From assembly GCA_964416195.1 (NCBI GenBank), contig CAYQDB010000018.1, positions 1 through 47,583 on the forward strand: DNA of 47,583 nucleotides. The letters run 5' to 3'. The notes under the pieces were generated by a model that was not told where the DNA came from, made no database searches, and saw nothing but the letters and a program-made list of their open reading frames with translations. Positions 24,502 through 34,040 of this stretch are shown here, piece after piece (the stretch's first letter is position 1; each line of letters starts with the position of its first letter). The DNA comes from CAYQDB01 sp964416195. GTDB lineage: Bacteria; Zixibacteria; MSB-5A5; GN15; FEB-12. A program made the translations under genes and the position numbers.

Positions 24502-25419
24502 GTGCGTTTTGATAGTATAATTGATGCCATAGGCAAAACACCGCTGGTAAAAATCAATCGCCTGGCTCCTGCCGGTTCGGCCGTGATTTACGCCAAGCTG
24601 GAAAGCTTCAATCCCTGTAGTTCGGTCAAAGACCGTATCGGTGTAGCGATGATTGAGGCGGCCGAGCGAGACGGCCGGTTGGAACCGGGGATGACCATTG
24701 TCGAGCCGACTTCCGGTAATACTGGGATCGCCTTGGCGATGGTTGCCGCTACGAGGGGATATAAGTGCCTGTTTACGATGCCGGAGACGATGAGCCTTGA
24801 GCGCCAGGCGCTTCTGAAACATTTTGGCGCTGAAATTATTCTGACTCCAGCTTCTGAGGGGATGAAGGGAGCAATAACAAGAGCCGAAGAGCTGTCACAC
24901 ATGGAGAATTGCTTCCAGCCGTCTCAATTCAGCAATACGGCTAACCCGGAAATCCACCGGAAGACTACAGCCAAGGAGATAATTAAGGATTTGGCGGAGC
25001 TGAATCTGGATGCTTTTGTGGCGGGTGTAGGCACTGGTGGGACGATTACAGGTGTCGGTGAAATTCTTAAGGAAAAATATGGCTGCAGGGTTTATGCCGT
25101 CGAACCGGAGACTTCGCCTGTGCTTTCGGGAGGCGAGCCCGGGCCACATGATATTCAGGGAATAGGGGCGGGTTTTGTGCCGGAGGTTTACAATCCTGAC
25201 GTTGTTGACGAAATAATACGTGTAAGGGATGAAGATGCTCTCAGAACCGCCCGGCAACTGGCTCAGAGAGAGGGTATGCTGGTTGGAATCTCATCGGGAG
25301 CTGCGGCTTGGGCGGCGCTGCAGGTAGCATCGGAAATGGGCGTTGGAAAGGTAATCGTGGCGCTGCTGCCGGATACAGGCGAACGGTATCTGTCTACGCC
25401 ATTGTTTGATAATAAGTGA
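24502..25419 (+). CDS. cysK: Cysteine synthase A
   Basis: The 305-residue PLP enzyme makes cysteine from O-acetylserine and sulfide. The PLP lysine is Lys43 in SSVKDR; PTSGNTG binds the substrate carboxylate, GVGTGGT holds the phosphate, and GISSGAA and LLPDTGERYLST complete the family pattern. Length is normal. The start is GTG 24502. The serine acetyltransferase gene follows after 35 bases, so the pair supplies both steps of cysteine synthesis. Confidence 0.95.
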   Translation: MRFDSIIDAIGKTPLVKINRLAPAGSAVIYAKLESFNPCSSVKDRIGVAMIEAAERDGRLEPGMTIVEPTSGNTGIALAMVAATRGYKCLFTMPETMSLERQALLKHFGAEIILTPASEGMKGAITRAEELSHMENCFQPSQFSNTANPEIHRKTTAKEIIKDLAELNLDAFVAGVGTGGTITGVGEILKEKYGCRVYAVEPETSPVLSGGEPGPHDIQGIGAGFVPEVYNPDVVDEIIRVRDEDALRTARQLAQREGMLVGISSGAAAWAALQVASEMGVGKVIVALLPDTGERYLSTPLFDNK

Positions 25420-25454
25420 TCATTTGTTGTTAACGTTTTTCTATCTGGAAGAAA

Positions 25455-26021
25455 ATGCTGAGCATTATTGAGGACATCAGGGCTATTTACCGCAACGACC
25501 CGGCGGTCAGGAATATCGAGTTCTTACTTTATCCAGGTTTTCACGCTATCGCTGCTCATCGTATCAACCATTTTCTCTGGAATCTGGGTGTTCCATTCAT
25601 ACCGCGACTGCTGTCGCAAATCGTCCGCTTTCTGACCGGTTTGGAGATTCATCCTGGGGCAACGATCGGGAAAGGCTTTTTCGTTGACCATGGCGCCGGC
25701 CTAGTAATCGGCGAGACCGCCGAGATCGGAGACAATTGTGTCCTTTTCCATAATGTAACTCTGGGCGGCACAGGTAAGCACAAGGGCAAACGACACCCCA
25801 CCTTGGGTAATAATGTTCTGGTCGGCACCGGAGCTATCCTTCTGGGGCCGATTACTGTCGGCGACAACGTGAAAATCGGCGCCAACAGTTTTGTAGTGAT
25901 GCGTGATATTCCCTCGAACTGTACTGTTGCCGGCACGCCGGCTATAATTACCAAGCGGGACGGTCATCCCTGCAATGAAAAACTCCCCAGAACTGTCTTA
26001 AGCCTTCAGACTCAGCTATAG
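25455..26021 (+). CDS. cysE: Serine O-acetyltransferase
   Basis: The 188-residue left-handed beta-helix acetyltransferase moves acetyl from acetyl-CoA to serine, giving the substrate for CysK. Hexapeptide repeats are clear (IHPGATIGKGFFVDHG, VIGETAEIGDNCVLFHNVTLGG, VLVGTGAILLGPITVGDNVKIGANSFV) with the catalytic His in VDHGAGLVIGE. The N-terminal helical domain is shorter than in E. coli CysE, as in EpsC-type enzymes. The C-terminus may carry the regulatory tail that binds CysK but ends SLQTQL, not in Ile. GGAAG precedes the ATG. Confidence 0.93.
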   Translation: MLSIIEDIRAIYRNDPAVRNIEFLLYPGFHAIAAHRINHFLWNLGVPFIPRLLSQIVRFLTGLEIHPGATIGKGFFVDHGAGLVIGETAEIGDNCVLFHNVTLGGTGKHKGKRHPTLGNNVLVGTGAILLGPITVGDNVKIGANSFVVMRDIPSNCTVAGTPAIITKRDGHPCNEKLPRTVLSLQTQL

Positions 26022-26331
26022 GGATTGGTGATATTGGGTGACTCGAGGTTGTCCCAAAAGGTAACTGTCTTGTCTCGCGTAGGGTGAAGGCTTGACTCCC
26101 ACCAATTAATGGCGGACATAAAGCCCGCCGCTACGCGGAGTTAGAGAACGGCGACCTCATTTGGTGTAGACCTAATTTAACTGTAATCAGCTTTTAAGAT
26201 AACCTCTCAAGACCCGCCGGACACACGACTATTAACTATGCAGGTCTGTTTCCTACACACTGCCCTGCCAGCGGCAGCCTTGACATCCGATCTTTCTGCG
26301 TCTACCTTATCAACTTGACGTAGGATAAGTT
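26022..26331. other. Intergenic region with a repeat fragment and a possible promoter
   Basis: GAGGTTGTCCCAAAAG (26045-26060) is another copy of the opening of the 18421 repeat. A -35-like TTGACA (26280-26285), a 17-base spacer and TACCTT (26303-26308) could start the glycan operon 24 bases later; the -10 match is weak. No gene seen. Confidence 0.4.
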
Positions 26332-27438
26332 ATGAAGATACCGTATCTCGACTTGCATCTGCAATATCAATCCATCAAATCGGAGATCGATAGTGCCGTG
26401 CGGGCTGTTATTGACAGTTCTGCGTTTGTGCTGGGGCCGGCAGTCGGTGAATTTGAAAAGGCTTTTGCAGGATACTGCCGCACAAAATACTGCATAGGTG
26501 TCAACAGCGGGAGCAATGCGCTGCTTCTGGCGTTGAAAGCCCTTGACATCGGTCCGGGAGACGAGGTTATCACCGCTGTCAACACATTCGTTGCCACCGT
26601 CTCTGCCATTATCCATGCGGGCGCTAAACCGGCGCTGGTCGATGTTGATCCCGATTCGTGCAACATTGATCCGGGGCTTCTGCCGCTGGCGCTGTCACGC
26701 AAAACCCGAGCCGTCATACCGGTGCATCTCTACGGACGGATGTCCGATATGGACCGGATACTACGAATAGCCGGCAAACATAGTATCGCGGTTCTCGAGG
26801 ATGCCGCACAGGCGCACGGTGCGCGTTACAAAGACCGACCGGCCGGATCGATTGGACAGGCGGCGGCATTCTCTTTTTATCCTGCGAAGAACCTCGGCGC
26901 CTTCGGTGAAGGGGGAGCGGTAACAACGAATGACGCGGCAATCGACAGGCAAATACGCATGCTTCGTGACCACGGCTCGGCAGGCAAGTATTCTCACGAG
27001 CTTGTCGGATACAACGCCCGCATGGATGGTATCCAGGGAGCGATCTTGAATGTCAAATTGAAACATCTTGATCGTTGGAACAATGCTCGCAACCGCATTG
27101 CCGGATGGTACCATGAACTGTTACAGAACCTGCCGATAAGACTACCGTCAACAGATGATGACTACCGGCAGGTTTTTCATCTCTATGTTATTGAAACCGG
27201 AAAGCGCGAACAGCTTCAGCAGTATCTGACGGAACGCGGTGTGCCGACCCTCGTTCACTACCCGATACCCATTCATCTGCAGAGAGCATTTGAATACCTT
27301 GGTTACCGTACAGGTGATTTCCCTGTTGCAGAAAAGCTTGCATGCGAAGTTCTCTCTTTACCGATTTACCCTGAACTGACAAGGCAGCAGGTAGAATATA
27401 TCTGCGAAAAAATCAGCGATTTCTTCAATGGGCGTTAG
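26332..27438 (+). CDS. DegT/DnrJ/EryC1-type sugar aminotransferase
   Basis: The 368-residue PLP enzyme normally adds an amino group to a nucleotide-linked keto-sugar. The start KIPYLDLHLQYQSIKSEID and the segments GVNSGSNALLLALKA, EDAAQAHGA and SFYPAKNLGAFGEGG are classic; Lys186 is the PLP lysine. HLYGRMSDM and GYNARMDGIQ also fit. It opens the glycan locus and overlaps the next gene by 11 bases, implying that amino-sugars are part of the glycan made here (inference). Confidence 0.93.
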   Translation: MKIPYLDLHLQYQSIKSEIDSAVRAVIDSSAFVLGPAVGEFEKAFAGYCRTKYCIGVNSGSNALLLALKALDIGPGDEVITAVNTFVATVSAIIHAGAKPALVDVDPDSCNIDPGLLPLALSRKTRAVIPVHLYGRMSDMDRILRIAGKHSIAVLEDAAQAHGARYKDRPAGSIGQAAAFSFYPAKNLGAFGEGGAVTTNDAAIDRQIRMLRDHGSAGKYSHELVGYNARMDGIQGAILNVKLKHLDRWNNARNRIAGWYHELLQNLPIRLPSTDDDYRQVFHLYVIETGKREQLQQYLTERGVPTLVHYPIPIHLQRAFEYLGYRTGDFPVAEKLACEVLSLPIYPELTRQQVEYICEKISDFFNGR

Positions 27439-29611
27439 CAAACCGACCACCTATCGTCTTGAGATCATCACTGTCCTGGCGCTGCTGTCTTTGATTGTGC
27501 TGGTGCGTATCTACAAGCTTGACGCCGATCCTCCCACGGGCTTGTCAAAATCAGCCGATGTGTACACTGACCCCGCTCAGTACACCATGTTCGCCAAAAT
27601 GTATGATCAGCACGGCGAGTTCAACCCCTTTCATGATCATCAACTGGCTGTTTTTCTCAAGTCCAGTGTGACATTATTGGCTGTTGTTGTGTTCAGGCTT
27701 TTAGGCGTTGGTTTATGGCAGTCGAATTTCATCGGTCTGTTGTACTCGTTGGGAGCCTTGTTTTTGTTCTTCCTGTTTGTCAGGCGAACGGCCGGGACGG
27801 TGGCGGGTCTTTTGTATCTGATTCTGATTTGCTTCAACTACAATTTGCTTTTCTACGGCCGGCTGCCATTCCTGGAACATGCCATGGCATTTTATGCTTT
27901 TCTATCCTTGGTATTGATGACCTACTTCAGTAGGGGGATCGGGTATCTGGCAGCGGGACTCTCTCTGGGAATAGCCATATTCTTTGGGAAAATGATCGGT
28001 ATGGTGTTCCTTTTTCCGTTCGCCTGTTTTCTGTTGTATCGCTTTTTCTACGAGGAGACGCCCCGCAAGGCGGTAAAGCCACTCTTGTTTATTGCCGGCG
28101 TGGGTGCGGCTGCTGTGTTCTGGTATTTCTTCACTTATGCTCCTATGAAAGCGCAAGTTGCCGGATACTTTGGCGAGCAGGCCTTCTCTCTGTATGGAGC
28201 GCCCGAGGGGCTGAAATCGCTGGATGATTTCGTCTGGAAGATGGTCTCGTTGGGCGAGAGCTCCAGATTGTTTTCGCGGATGCCGCTGGTAGGTCTGCTG
28301 GGGGCTATTTTCATCGGGATGATCCTGTATCATATAGCTCGGGGCAAATCCTGGCGAGAGGGGTTCGGATCATTTAACGCCGGGCATATCTTTGTAGCCG
28401 CCATGATAATCGCCTTCTATGGCTCTCTGATGATATGGAACTACCGCCCCCTGCGCTATCAGTTGGTGCTGATCTATCCTTTCTATGGTGCCGCGGCAAT
28501 TATCCTTTCGATGCTGTGGCAGAAGCAGCCTTCGGCCAAATCCGGCAGAATGCCTTATCTTTTTTATCTCTTCTGCTTGCCCCTGATAATGGTGTCGCTG
28601 TACCAGATGTACTCAGCGATTGCGGATCACGTGGGATATGAGTTCTGTTATAATGACAACAAGTATCTGCTTGTTGGTATCTCGGTGATGGTCTCGATCC
28701 TTATCGGTCTGGTTGTTGCGCTTTATAAGGGTGGGAAAAATCCTTCTCTTGGTTTGACCAGAAAAGTCATCGTCATAATCGTGCTGGTGGTGATGCCGTT
28801 GATTGGGTTTTTACACTACCTTGGCTGGTCGAATAGATCAACATTCACCGCTCGTGACAATGCCCTCGATTTGGGGATGATTCTATCGCCTGAAGCTGTA
28901 CTCTCCGGTCCTTATGCTCCAGCTCTGACCCTGGAAAACAACCTGGGGTGTGTTATACACATGTTTGGTGTCTCTGCTGCTGACCCGGATTTTTTCATGA
29001 GGTTCCCGATAACTCATCTGCTGGTGGATCAGACTAATGAGTCACGGGCGGTAGAGGATTATTCAGACCTTATGGACAGCGCCGTTCACATATTGACGTA
29101 TCATGTCGGGCTCAAGCAAATCCGTCTTTTTCGTGTGGTCGACGGCACCAATAATCCTGAAGCACACCGCTACCAGCTTTCTCATTTTGAGAAAACGTTG
29201 GATCGATACAATGAAAACTCAATTGATGAAGCCAATGTAATGGCTCTGGCATTTCTGAATGAGCACCCGGATAACATTTCGTGCCATTCCCTGGTGGCGG
29301 AGGAGGCGGAGCTGCACAATAATCCGGAGATAGCACGTGGAGCATTCAAAAAAGCAGTTGAGTTTTCACCGACAAATTATCATCTTAATGCCAGACTGGC
29401 GAAGTTTTTGAAAGACCGCTATGAAACTTCCGGTGACAGGCGACTCAGAGAAGAGGGTCTTCAATACTTTGAGCGGGCGATCAAGTATGCCCCGACAGTA
29501 GCCACGATTAAGAAAACGTATCAAAACCTGAAGGAAAACGACCCTTGGCAGTTGAAGAGCGACACGATTCCCTCAACACCAATGGTGATAGACTCGTCAT
29601 CTCCACCATAG
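27428..29611 (+). CDS. GT-C membrane glycosyltransferase-like protein with C-terminal TPRs
   Basis: The 727-residue protein has roughly a dozen membrane spans over residues 12-470, with an acidic pair after the first span (SADVYTDPAQY) as in ArnT/PMT-type GT-C enzymes that use polyprenyl-phosphate sugars. The region after 590 is soluble and helical with TPR-like units (NVMALAFLNEHPDNISCHSLVAEEAELHNNPEIARGAFKKAVEFSP and following). A TPR fusion could hold the acceptor or a partner. It overlaps the aminotransferase upstream and the GT2 gene downstream by 67 bases. Confidence 0.75.
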   Translation: MGVSKPTTYRLEIITVLALLSLIVLVRIYKLDADPPTGLSKSADVYTDPAQYTMFAKMYDQHGEFNPFHDHQLAVFLKSSVTLLAVVVFRLLGVGLWQSNFIGLLYSLGALFLFFLFVRRTAGTVAGLLYLILICFNYNLLFYGRLPFLEHAMAFYAFLSLVLMTYFSRGIGYLAAGLSLGIAIFFGKMIGMVFLFPFACFLLYRFFYEETPRKAVKPLLFIAGVGAAAVFWYFFTYAPMKAQVAGYFGEQAFSLYGAPEGLKSLDDFVWKMVSLGESSRLFSRMPLVGLLGAIFIGMILYHIARGKSWREGFGSFNAGHIFVAAMIIAFYGSLMIWNYRPLRYQLVLIYPFYGAAAIILSMLWQKQPSAKSGRMPYLFYLFCLPLIMVSLYQMYSAIADHVGYEFCYNDNKYLLVGISVMVSILIGLVVALYKGGKNPSLGLTRKVIVIIVLVVMPLIGFLHYLGWSNRSTFTARDNALDLGMILSPEAVLSGPYAPALTLENNLGCVIHMFGVSAADPDFFMRFPITHLLVDQTNESRAVEDYSDLMDSAVHILTYHVGLKQIRLFRVVDGTNNPEAHRYQLSHFEKTLDRYNENSIDEANVMALAFLNEHPDNISCHSLVAEEAELHNNPEIARGAFKKAVEFSPTNYHLNARLAKFLKDRYETSGDRRLREEGLQYFERAIKYAPTVATIKKTYQNLKENDPWQLKSDTIPSTPMVIDSSSPP

Positions 29612-30519
29612 TCCCGGCTATGAACGAGGAGGAGAATATCGGCGAGTTCTGCCGCCAGTACGCGGACATGCTGAAAACAGCGTCGTTTGATGGTGAGTTG
29701 GTTTTTGTTGATGACGGTTCGACCGATGGGACGTTGGAGAAAATCCGCCTGGCCGCACAGAAGTACGATTTCATCAAGTTTGCCTCTCATCAGCGCAACC
29801 GGGGGTTGACTGAAGCGCTGCTGACAGGCTTTTCAATTGCATCGGGTGAGGTCTTTGTCTTCTACCCGGCGGACCTTCAGTATCGGCCAGAGGATATTCC
29901 GGCACTGGTCAAGCCGGTCGCAGAGGGCGCCGATCTGTGCGCCGGTTGGAAGCAGGGAAAATACAAGAAGAAATTGGTATCCGGCATATACAACTGGGTT
30001 TCGCGTAAGATATTCAACCTCAAAGTGCACGATCTCAATTCCGTCAAGGCATTCCGTCGGGAAGTTGTTGAAAACGTCTTTATGCGCCGGGACTGGCATC
30101 GGTACCTGGTGGTGCTGGCTGCCGATGAGGGCTATCGGCTTGAGGAGGTAAAGATTCCCCTGTATGACCGGCAGTGGGGCCAGTCCAAGTTTGCCGGCTT
30201 CTGGCGCATCATGGTCGGTGTGCTGGACATGCTGGCGGTCAAGTTTCAGATAACGTTCCTGCGCAAGCCGCTGCTCTTTTTTGGGGTTACCGGGTGTTTC
30301 TGCTTTTTAGCCGGTTTGTTTGTCGGTTTGATCGCGTTTTACCTGCGCTTTGTAGTTGGCGAAGGCTACCGTCCCCTTTTGTACCTGGTCATTTTGCTGA
30401 TGGGTGTCGGTATGGGCTTGTTCATGATGGGTTTCATGGCCGAAGGTCAGACAGCTCTGAGAGAAGAGATCGGCGATTTGCGCAAGAAGTTGCAGGCGGC
30501 GCTGAAAGAAAAGAAGTAG
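29545..30519 (+). CDS. GT2 polyprenyl-phosphate glycosyltransferase with membrane tail
   Basis: In this 324-residue protein, residues 18-240 are a GT-A domain (ISTIVPAMNEEENI, LVFVDDGSTDGT, YPADLQ as the DxD-like site, LNSVKAFRR, QWGQSKF), followed by two membrane spans (LLFFGVTGCFCFLAGLFVGLIAFYL and LLYLVILLMGVGMGLFMMGF). This is the GtrB/ArnC-type plan, loading a sugar onto undecaprenyl phosphate. The start is probably TTG 29545: AAGGA lies about nine bases upstream and the next ATG falls inside the core motif. It overlaps the GT-C gene, its probable user of the lipid-linked sugar. Confidence 0.85.
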   Translation: MAVEERHDSLNTNGDRLVISTIVPAMNEEENIGEFCRQYADMLKTASFDGELVFVDDGSTDGTLEKIRLAAQKYDFIKFASHQRNRGLTEALLTGFSIASGEVFVFYPADLQYRPEDIPALVKPVAEGADLCAGWKQGKYKKKLVSGIYNWVSRKIFNLKVHDLNSVKAFRREVVENVFMRRDWHRYLVVLAADEGYRLEEVKIPLYDRQWGQSKFAGFWRIMVGVLDMLAVKFQITFLRKPLLFFGVTGCFCFLAGLFVGLIAFYLRFVVGEGYRPLLYLVILLMGVGMGLFMMGFMAEGQTALREEIGDLRKKLQAALKEKK

Positions 30520-30589
30520 GTCAACCCCCTGTGGTTTTGACGGCTTGTTTTATCGAAAGCACAGGGCTTTCGACCTACTAAACAGCTTC

Positions 30590-30632
30590 GTAGGTCGAGT
30601 TCCGACCCGCCTATGGCGGGGAGAAACCCGAC
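30590..30632. repeat. Dispersed hairpin repeat, AGGTCG-GTTCC...GAAACCCGAC family
   Basis: GTAGGTCGAGTTCCGA, a CCCGCCTATGGCGGG hairpin and GAGAAACCCGAC form one unit. It recurs in reverse orientation at 46885-46939. Just before it, CGAAAGC-ACAGG-GCTTTCG (30554-30571) forms a separate hairpin. Confidence 0.6.
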
Positions 30633-30643
30633 ATTTACTCTAG

Positions 30644-31570
30644 ATGAAAACTAAAAAGACCATCCTCAACCTCCTTAAAATAGCCCTCACCCTTGTCATC
30701 CTATACTTCCTCTACCGTCAGGTGGCGCATCACTGGCAGGAGATCAAGGCGTACCAGTGGCAGATACATTGGAGTTATCTGATACTTTCCGTCGTTGTTG
30801 GCATTGGGACATTTTTCATTCTCTCGTTGATCTGGCGCAAGATTATAGCAGGCTTCGGGCATAAACTGAGCGTCACAAAGGCCTTTCGGATTTTCTATTT
30901 GTCGGATTTGGGAAGGTACATTCCCGGTAAAATCTGGCCCCTTTTGGGCGTTTTGTATTTATCCCAGAAAGAGGGAATCCCACCGGAGAGAGCGGGGGCG
31001 TCGTTTGTGCTTGTGCAGTTGTTTGCCATCCCGGCGTCGTTTCTGGTGTTTGTGTTGGCAGCGCTGATCGAGCGGAGAGTGCTGGTCGATCAGGTCGCCT
31101 TCCTCGGAGACAGATCCGCTTACCTGATTACAGCAGTGATGGTTGTGGTTTCACTCGTTATTATCCTGTGGCCGCAAAAGACGCTGGCACTCGGCAATGT
31201 GATTCTTCGAAGACTAAAGCGGCCCGAGGCCGTGTTCACACTGGATAAAAAAGTTGCCCTGATTATTTTTCTTGGCTATTCTGTGGCCTGGAGTTGCTAT
31301 GGAACAGCCTTCTGGCTGTTTGTCCGTGGTGTGACAGACGGCGTTGGACTTGGTCTGATTGCTGCAATTGGTGTGTTTAACGCTGCTTACCAGGTCGGGT
31401 ATTTGATGCTGTTTGCGCCGGGCGGATTTGGGCCGCGCGAGTTGGTCATGGGCGTGATGTTGGCGCCGTTTCTGGGGCCGATCGCCTCGGCTGTGGCTGT
31501 TGCTGCCCGTCTGTGGGCAATCGTTATCGAAGGTCTCGCTGCCCTGCTGGCGCTCACTGTAAGAAAATAG
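30644..31570 (+). CDS. LPG-synthase-TM/UPF0104-type flippase-like protein
   Basis: The 308-residue integral membrane protein has eight or so spans. The segments FRIFYLSDLGRYIPGKIWPLLGVLYL and the late PGGFGPRELVMGVML are the marker motifs of the lysylphosphatidylglycerol-synthetase transmembrane domain family. Stand-alone members occur in glycan loci and are thought to move or modify lipid-linked intermediates; the soluble synthetase domain is absent here. It sits between the GT2/GT-C pair and YfhO. Confidence 0.85.
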   Translation: MKTKKTILNLLKIALTLVILYFLYRQVAHHWQEIKAYQWQIHWSYLILSVVVGIGTFFILSLIWRKIIAGFGHKLSVTKAFRIFYLSDLGRYIPGKIWPLLGVLYLSQKEGIPPERAGASFVLVQLFAIPASFLVFVLAALIERRVLVDQVAFLGDRSAYLITAVMVVVSLVIILWPQKTLALGNVILRRLKRPEAVFTLDKKVALIIFLGYSVAWSCYGTAFWLFVRGVTDGVGLGLIAAIGVFNAAYQVGYLMLFAPGGFGPRELVMGVMLAPFLGPIASAVAVAARLWAIVIEGLAALLALTVRK

Positions 31571-31586
31571 ACGCTGGGAGAAGCAC

Positions 31587-34040
31587 TTGGCAAAGAGGAA
31601 GAAAGTATCGTCCCCACCGGCGCCAAAAGCCAAGAAGGCATTTGATCCTGAAGACTCACCCCTGTTCGCGCCGATTGCTTTTGCCGTTATCTTTGTTGCT
31701 CTGCTGGTTCTGTTTCGCGACTTCATCTTTTCGCATAAAATGCTCTATGGCTCGGACACGATCCAGGCCGGAATATTCTTTAGATCGTTTCTCGTTGATT
31801 ACTTCAAAGAACACTGGTCGGTTCCGCAGTGGAACCCCTACATCTTCTGCGGGATGCCCTATGTGGAAGCCTTCCATGGTGACATTTTCTACCCCCTGTC
31901 GGTCTTGAAGTTCTTCGGTTCCATCTACCGCATGTTAGGGATAAACCTGTTCCTGCATATCTTTATGGCCGGTTTCTTTATGTATCTTACCGCGCGGCAG
32001 TTCAAGTTGTCGAAAATTGCTTCTTTGATGTCGGGCGTGTGCTACATGTTCGCCAGCTACTTGGTCTCTATGGTAGCGCCCGGTCACGACGGCAAAATCT
32101 TTGTCACTACTCTTTTCCCGCTGGTGATTCTCTTTCTTGACCGTGTTTTCGAGCGCAGAGCCTTCCTCAATGCCTCTCTGATGGGATTAGTTCTGGGGGT
32201 TATTGTCTTATCTCCTCACCCTCAGATGTCCTATTTTGCGCTGTGGGCGGCGGCGTTTTACACAATCTTCAAATTAGCTGTTATGTACAGAGAAAAGAAA
32301 ACGCTTGTGTCCTTGGTTCGACCGGCGGCGCTAGCGGCATATGCCGTTATCATCGGCCTGTTGCTTTCCGCTATTCAGTTCTACCCAGGGTACATCTATA
32401 CAAGCCATTTCTCCCCCCGCGCAGATTCCAAGAGCGGCTGGGAGTGGGCGACGTCGTGGTCGATGCACGAAGAGGAAGCGTTTTCCCTGATCATTCCGGA
32501 GTTTTGCGGTACCAGTAGCAGCAATGTGAAGACATACTACTGGGGGAAGAACGCTTTTAAGGACAACTCGGAATCTATTGGAGTGGTGGCAATCTTTGTC
32601 GGCCTGATCGGGCTCTTTTTCTCGCGTCGGCGAGAACGCTGGTTCTTCGGCGGCCTGGCGCTGTTTGCTCTTTTTTATGCTCTCGGTGCGACCACGCCGG
32701 TCTTTAAGCTCTTCTACTATCTAATACCGAAAGTCAAATCGCTGCGAGCGCCGTCGATGATTATGTTTTTGTTCAGCTTTTCCACAGCGATACTGGCCGG
32801 TTTCGGAGTGCAACACCTGATCGATGTGCGGCGTGGCGCTAAGAAAGCAGCAGATAAGCGATTTAACTACCTTCTGTTTGGTGTGCCGGTGTTGATGCTG
32901 GCGTTGGCTTTTTTGTTCAGCGTGGCTGGTCGGGCAATGATGTCGTTCTGGTCTTCTCTGTTTTACAGTGACGCGGCGACAACGTTCATTCAGAAGGGGT
33001 TCAGCAAACTTGACGTGGCCTACCTCAACCTGCCGGCAATTCAATCAGGCGCCTGGCTGGCGTTCCTATTTACTGTCGTAGCGGCGCTTCTCATCTGGCT
33101 CTACCGCAGCCGCAGAGCTGGAATCGGACTGTTGATCGGACTGGCGCTGGTACCGGTGGTGAACGGGGTCAGGTTTGACTCACGCTTTATCCGCACCTTT
33201 GACCAGAACCGGGTCTGGGCGCCCAATGCCTTTACAGAGTTCTTCCGGCAACACCAAGGGCACTACCGGGTAATGAGCTTTTCCCCGGTAGTTCAGCCGG
33301 ATTTGCTGCCTTTTCACCATGTCGAGATGGTCACCGGCTATCATGGCAACCAGCTTCGCTGGTACGATGAATTGCTGGGTGGAATTGGAGCAAAACACCA
33401 TGGCAATCCGCGGCTGCTCAACCTGACTGGAGCCAGATATTTGTTGATGCCGGCCGATAGGCAATTGCCCCCCGAAGCCCTGGGAGCAAAACCGCTCTCG
33501 ATAGCAACTACGTTTGGATCCATCCAGGTGATGCAAAACGACAACGCTTTCCCACGCGTCTACCTTGTGGATCGTTATCATTTATTCGCGGACAGGAGGG
33601 ATATCTATCCTGAAGTCCTGAACGGCTCGGAGGACCTCAGAAAAATAGTGTATCTCGAAGAGGAACCAGAGATAAGTATCGTACCGGATACTCTTGGAAC
33701 GGAATCCGACTCGGCCTGGATTATCGATTATGCTACCGATTCGGTGTTGGTGGGGCTTTCCTGCTCACACAACGAGTTGCTCGTGTTAACGGATAATTGG
33801 TATGATGCCTGGCACGTCTATGTCGATGGCGCCCCGGCCAAACTGCTTCGTGCTTACGGCTCCTTCCGGGCGGTGGCTATCCCGAGAGGAACTGAGAAGG
33901 TGCTGTTCGAGTACAATTCTGAAAGGTACCGGCTGGGAAGGCTGGTTACCTGGTTGACGTCGCTATATTTGATCGTTATTTTAGCGTTTAGTTTGATTTG
34001 GTCGAGAACGCCGAAGACTCCGGAGAAAGGGACAGGTTAA
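31587..34040 (+). CDS. YfhO-family membrane protein
   Basis: The 817-residue protein has a lysine-rich cytoplasmic tail, about a dozen spans and a C-terminal periplasmic beta-rich domain before a final span. WNPYIFCGMPYVEAFHGDIFYPL and the later APGHDGKIFVTTLFPLV are typical of YfhO/GT-C-like proteins, which add sugars to lipoteichoic acid or other glycans in characterised relatives. TTG 31587 follows GGGAGAAG. The stop TAA shares one base with the ATG of the next gene. Confidence 0.82.
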   Translation: MAKRKKVSSPPAPKAKKAFDPEDSPLFAPIAFAVIFVALLVLFRDFIFSHKMLYGSDTIQAGIFFRSFLVDYFKEHWSVPQWNPYIFCGMPYVEAFHGDIFYPLSVLKFFGSIYRMLGINLFLHIFMAGFFMYLTARQFKLSKIASLMSGVCYMFASYLVSMVAPGHDGKIFVTTLFPLVILFLDRVFERRAFLNASLMGLVLGVIVLSPHPQMSYFALWAAAFYTIFKLAVMYREKKTLVSLVRPAALAAYAVIIGLLLSAIQFYPGYIYTSHFSPRADSKSGWEWATSWSMHEEEAFSLIIPEFCGTSSSNVKTYYWGKNAFKDNSESIGVVAIFVGLIGLFFSRRRERWFFGGLALFALFYALGATTPVFKLFYYLIPKVKSLRAPSMIMFLFSFSTAILAGFGVQHLIDVRRGAKKAADKRFNYLLFGVPVLMLALAFLFSVAGRAMMSFWSSLFYSDAATTFIQKGFSKLDVAYLNLPAIQSGAWLAFLFTVVAALLIWLYRSRRAGIGLLIGLALVPVVNGVRFDSRFIRTFDQNRVWAPNAFTEFFRQHQGHYRVMSFSPVVQPDLLPFHHVEMVTGYHGNQLRWYDELLGGIGAKHHGNPRLLNLTGARYLLMPADRQLPPEALGAKPLSIATTFGSIQVMQNDNAFPRVYLVDRYHLFADRRDIYPEVLNGSEDLRKIVYLEEEPEISIVPDTLGTESDSAWIIDYATDSVLVGLSCSHNELLVLTDNWYDAWHVYVDGAPAKLLRAYGSFRAVAIPRGTEKVLFEYNSERYRLGRLVTWLTSLYLIVILAFSLIWSRTPKTPEKGTG